A DNA stretch of 64,000 nt. Origin: Hyunsoonleella aestuarii. Lineage in GTDB: Bacteria > Bacteroidota > Bacteroidia > Flavobacteriales > Flavobacteriaceae. The notes below the pieces were generated by a model that was not told where the DNA came from, did no database searches, and saw only the letters and a program-made list of their open reading frames with translations. The translations under genes were made by a program, and so were the position numbers. Location: assembly GCF_006148925.1 (NCBI RefSeq), contig NZ_VAWB01000001.1, positions 316,001 to 380,000 of the forward strand, written 5' to 3'. This document shows, piece after piece, positions 61,501-64,000 of this stretch; position 1 is the first letter of the stretch, and the number at the start of each line of letters is the position of its first letter.

Positions 61501-62406
61501 TATTAAATTAGGGGTACCGGTAGGCTGATTAAATGCTTGAATACGCTTTCCAGGGCCTGAACTAACATTAATGTAATAATATGTTTTATCGGTATAACAA
61601 TTTATATTGGTATTGCTTTCCTCGTTAAACTCCCGAGGACCCTGAGCATAAAATAAAATATGATCTTCATTGTTGAACAGCCCATCTTCCTCACCAACAA
61701 ATTTTATAGCATTCTCAACTACATCAAAAGGATAAGGAATCGCATTAGAATATGGTATCATACGACCCCCATTACCGTAAAGTTTAATGTTTCTTGGGTC
61801 AACACCATTTACATTTACACCTAACCTTTGTAAAAAACTTTTAGACAATCGAAAAACTCCTGTTGTATCCACGTAAAAGCGATACCATTCACCAGAACTC
61901 AATACTGAGTTGGATATAGTTTTACCTATATTAAAGTTTTTGCTAGTCAATCCTCTTTTACTTGATATAGATTGGTTTGAATAATTAATCTGAAAGGAAA
62001 CAACTCTTTTAAAAGTTCCATTGGCCTCCTTTAAAATTGGTGATAATTGAAAATAAGCATAACGTTTATTTCTAGCTTTTGACTTTTTAAGACTGTAATT
62101 AAGTTCGTCATCAATTTCATCAGGCTTTAAATCACCTAAATCACTTTTGTTAATAACTTCGAACTTAATATTACTTAATTTAACGGAAGACTCATCTATA
62201 TCTCTATTTATTGCCCATTGGGCAATAAATAAAAGTCCTTGATCACCATGATAACTGAAATTTTCTTTATTAAAAGAAGGCACATTAAAAGTGTAACTCC
62301 CCGTAGATAAAGGTTGAATGCCTTTCCACTCAATATTATACTTCTTTTGTTGAGCAAAGGTGATTAAACCAAAACATAATAAAAAAACTAATATTTTCTC
62401 TTTCAT
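58516..62406 (-). CDS. porU: Type IX secretion system sortase PorU
   Basis: A 1296-residue gingipain-like (C25) sortase that removes the C-terminal signal of T9SS cargo and attaches the protein to the surface. I chose ATG at 62406, giving the signal peptide KILVFLLCFGLITFAQ; an ATG 24 bases upstream would spoil it. The catalytic His is in VNYFGHGGEEGLAGERIL (about residue 787) and the Cys in VTVTCEFTKFDNPLRETAGE (about 819). The C-terminal domain VLNYPNPFVNYTEFWFNHN to KIEKLVIL is a type IX signal-like end of its own. It lies upstream of porV and diverges from gldJ. Confidence 0.97.
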   Translation of the reverse strand: MKEKILVFLLCFGLITFAQQKKYNIEWKGIQPLSTGSYTFNVPSFNKENFSYHGDQGLLFIAQWAINRDIDESSVKLSNIKFEVINKSDLGDLKPDEIDDELNYSLKKSKARNKRYAYFQLSPILKEANGTFKRVVSFQINYSNQSISSKRGLTSKNFNIGKTISNSVLSSGEWYRFYVDTTGVFRLSKSFLQRLGVNVNGVDPRNIKLYGNGGRMIPYSNAIPYPFDVVENAIKFVGEEDGLFNNEDHILFYAQGPREFNEESNTNINCYTDKTYYYINVSSGPGKRIQAFNQPTGTPNLIIESYQDYKFHEIDEYNIATVGRRWFGDRFDVESQKIFEFDFPDIITTEPVNVKVEVAATSDAESSMQISVNDMPVSNINMAAVTGTNLVNGGGYNGILNINSSTVKVTLDYDNQGNPSALGYLDYISVEATRALNFLDKQFQFKNRDVASDSGIAQYNISNASRISEIWDITDIYNVTNFGNVDASDNLSFTAARGTLKTYVAVTSLDYFEPQFDATTTVRNQNLKGTIFNNDLGEFQDIDYLIVSPNNMLGEAQRLADINKRQYGLNVKVVGLNEIYNEFSTGNQDIGAIRNLVKYIYDNASSPENRIKYLCLFGDGSFDYKDRIRNNTNIVPSWYSYNSYSLVFSFVSDDFYGMMDTNEGTMVNSDKLDIAVGRMLVDTPQRAKEMVDKVELYHAKEAFGSWRNNFIAVSDDVDVEWEERLQRTTDSLSNEVAREKSFINVLKLHSDAFQQSSSAGGDAYPEVTEAMINAIDKGALVVNYFGHGGEEGLAGERILRKPDILNFQNVCKLNCFVTVTCEFTKFDNPLRETAGELTYWNKEAGAIGLITTTRQVFVLFGTTFNIILEQYLFSFSDNDRFSDFEYPTMAEALRLAKNDPSLSSQTQRRLVYFIGDPAMKLAIPKPNIRLTEINDVPINQSTDVLQALGYAKLKGEVTDFSGNILNNFNGILSTTIYDKSIERQTLANDGTRDSSDQLIKMDFTTLGSVIFRGQASVVNGQFEFDFIVPRDVSIPIGFGKVSFYANNEELLLDYTGASINTVRIGGLNENAEEDNIGPVISLFMNDENFVSGGITNESPTLLAKLEDSNGINTASGIGHDIIAIIDGDETNPYVLNDYYQTEVDSYQKGIVSFPFRDLEPGLHTLTLKAWDVYNNSSTSEIQFIVFDEDQELVINNVLNYPNPFVNYTEFWFNHNSSDALDVSIQIFTVSGKLVKTLNGQTNGGAKVTSSLSRDMVWDGRDDFGDKIGKGVYIYKLTVRSPLLNKKVEKIEKLVIL

Positions 62407-62670
62407 TGCATGAATAACGTCATTAATCAACTGATATTATTAAAAAAATAACAATTTTTGAAACGAGTTCAAAAATACAATAATAAATTATCAAAATAGA
62501 CGTTAATACAACACAAATCATCGTTCAAAAACATTAAAAACATCGACGAAATGCATAAAAAATAAGGTGAAATACACTTTTTTTTAGTCAAAATGCACAA
62601 ATTAGCTTGCAATCTTGGGTTTAATTCTTATATTGCAGCACCAAAACAGAATTTTAGCTTACTTAAAAAT

Positions 62671-64000
62671 ATGGATATGAAAAAAGTAATAACGTTCAGA
62701 GCACTCCTAATACTAGGGTTGTCGTTAGCAGCAGTTAGCTGCAAGAAGTCTACCAGCTCTAAAAATAGTTCCAGAGCTACAGGATGGCAAATTAACGATA
62801 GAGAAGGTGGTTTCCAATACAACACCCGCTTTGAAGAACAAGAAACGTCTCCAGGATTAGTATTTGTTGAAGGAGGTACATTTACCATGGGTAAAGTACA
62901 AGATGATGTTATGCATGATTGGAATAACACTCCAAACCAACAACACGTGCAATCGTTCTACATGGATGAAACAGAAGTAACAAATGTTATGTACTTGGAG
63001 TACTTAGATTGGATAAAAAGGGTTTACCCACCAACTGATGAAAATTTCAAAGCTATTTATCATGGTGCACTTCCGGATACTTTAGTTTGGAGAAACCGTT
63101 TAGGTTTTAATGAAATTATGACCGAAAACTATTTACGCCACCCAGGTTATGCAGAATACCCTGTTGTTGGTGTTAGTTGGATTCAAGCTGTTGAGTTTGC
63201 TAATTGGAGATCAGACCGTGTAGGTGAAATGTCCTTACAAAAAGCTGGATACACAAAAAGAGGGTCTCATTTAACAGATGTTTCGGCAGATGCAACTTTT
63301 AATATTGATACTTATATTAATGCGCCTACTTTAACTTATGGAGGTAATGAAGAGGTTATAAACCCAGAAGGTGGAAGAAATAGAAATGCTCAAGTAGATG
63401 CAGACGGCAACCCAATTAATATTTATGCTAAACGAGAGTCTGGTATTCTTCCTTTAAAATATAGACTACCTACTGAAGCAGAATGGGAATATGCCGCACT
63501 TGGTTTAAGTGAAATAAGAAGCTATAATGTTTACCGAGGTCGTAAAAAATATCCTTGGGATGGTCAGTACACGCGTGCTGGAAAACGTAGAATTCGAGGT
63601 GACCAAATGGCTAACTTTAAACAAGGTAAAGGTGATTACGGTGGAATTGCAGGATGGTCTGATGATGGTGCAGATATTACTAATGCTGTTAAATCTTATG
63701 ATCCAAATGATTACGGTCTATATGATATGGCTGGTAATGTAGCCGAATGGGTTGCAGATGTTTACAGACCTATTGTAGACGATGAGTTTAACGACTTTAA
63801 CTACTACCGTGGTAATGTTTATACAAAAAACTCTATTAGCGAAGATGGAACTGTTGAAATAGTTACTTCTGAAGATATTGTTTATGACACGCTTTCTACT
63901 GGTAAATTAGTCGCAAGAAACTTACCTGGTGAAATTTTACAAATAGCAGTTGATGACAATGAAACTTATTTAAGAACAAATTTCGATAAAAGTAACGAAA
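62671..64000 (+). CDS. gldJ: Gliding motility lipoprotein GldJ (3' partial)
   Basis: The frame runs off the window end after 443 codons. The signal is MDMKKVITFRALLILGLS followed by the lipobox AAVSC. The body is a formylglycine-generating enzyme (SUMF1)-like domain: GLVFVEGGTFTMG, YMDETEVTNVMYLEYL, YPVVGVSWIQAVEFANWR, YRLPTEAEWEYAALG and YDMAGNVAEWVADVYRP. GldJ works with GldK in the outer-membrane ring of the gliding/T9SS machine. The start could also be ATG 62677. An in-frame ATG at 62593 would put the lipobox too far inside. The 264-base gap to porU holds divergent promoters, including a weak TATATTG element at 62629. Confidence 0.96.
   Translation, partial: MDMKKVITFRALLILGLSLAAVSCKKSTSSKNSSRATGWQINDREGGFQYNTRFEEQETSPGLVFVEGGTFTMGKVQDDVMHDWNNTPNQQHVQSFYMDETEVTNVMYLEYLDWIKRVYPPTDENFKAIYHGALPDTLVWRNRLGFNEIMTENYLRHPGYAEYPVVGVSWIQAVEFANWRSDRVGEMSLQKAGYTKRGSHLTDVSADATFNIDTYINAPTLTYGGNEEVINPEGGRNRNAQVDADGNPINIYAKRESGILPLKYRLPTEAEWEYAALGLSEIRSYNVYRGRKKYPWDGQYTRAGKRRIRGDQMANFKQGKGDYGGIAGWSDDGADITNAVKSYDPNDYGLYDMAGNVAEWVADVYRPIVDDEFNDFNYYRGNVYTKNSISEDGTVEIVTSEDIVYDTLSTGKLVARNLPGEILQIAVDDNETYLRTNFDKSNE

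Noticed and set aside
62593-62670. In-frame upstream ATG for gldJ
   Set aside because: It would place 26 extra residues before the lipoprotein signal peptide and destroy its function.

Overview
The window is AT-rich and gene-dense, and reads as chromosomal DNA of a marine-type member of the Flavobacteriaceae (Bacteroidota). The evidence is the gliding and type IX secretion genes (gldJ, porU, porV), a secreted protein with a type A sorting tail, promoters of the Bacteroidota TAnnTTTG type, an HPRT-adenylate kinase fusion, and small families such as Lacal_2735, DUF4290 and the START-like protein. The genus cannot be resolved from sequence reading alone. I saw no phage, insertion sequence, CRISPR array or rRNA. 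One tRNA is present.

Region 1 (1-15494, all + strand) is the most distinctive part. It is a light and oxidative-stress island carrying four different photolyase/cryptochrome proteins: a DASH cryptochrome, an iron-sulfur (6-4)-type photolyase, an atypical photolyase-fold protein and a class I CPD photolyase. Around them lie an ABC1 kinase (cut by the window edge), a flavin reductase-like protein, a DUF2867 epimerase, a DUF2256 mini-protein with a TTG start, a DUF2805/TIGR03643 protein, folE, two tandem small paralogues, an SDR protein lacking the usual catalytic Tyr, a glutathione peroxidase, a Lacal_2735 mini-protein, TspO and an SRPBCC protein, then formate-THF ligase. FolE and Fhs could feed pterin/folate antenna cofactors and the flavin reductase could keep FAD reduced. 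This integration is inference.

Region 2 (15491-28734) is housekeeping: murA (Asp in place of the fosfomycin-target Cys), DUF4290, DUF493, an NTPase, recQ, fmt, HU, YqgE, a class IV aminotransferase, a START-like protein, a CAU tRNA with odd features, a voltage-gated-type cation channel, obgE, the HPRT-Adk fusion, and purK-purE.

Region 3 (28880-53721) mixes metabolism and envelope functions: an M3 peptidase, a sigma factor with a small Cys/His partner, a UbiA-like membrane protein, gcvP, a KASIII-methyltransferase-glycosyltransferase unit, a secreted repeat protein with three 333-bp tandem repeats, an endonuclease, a PafA-like phosphatase, an Mla-type ABC transporter pair, DUF389, a mannose-1-phosphate guanylyltransferase, a SprT-like protein, pullulanase, a HAD phosphatase, an SDR, an M28 peptidase, and a three-domain AraC-type regulator followed by a possible tiny transcription unit.

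Region 4 (53812-64000) holds pdhC-pdhA, cdd, porV and porU on the minus strand and gldJ diverging to the right, cut by the window end. This links the pyruvate dehydrogenase genes to the core of the gliding/type IX secretion machinery. No gap without a gene exceeds about 300 bases. The larger ones (23736-24035, 53517-53811, 62407-62670) hold a tRNA, a possible small transcription unit, and the porU/gldJ divergent promoter region.
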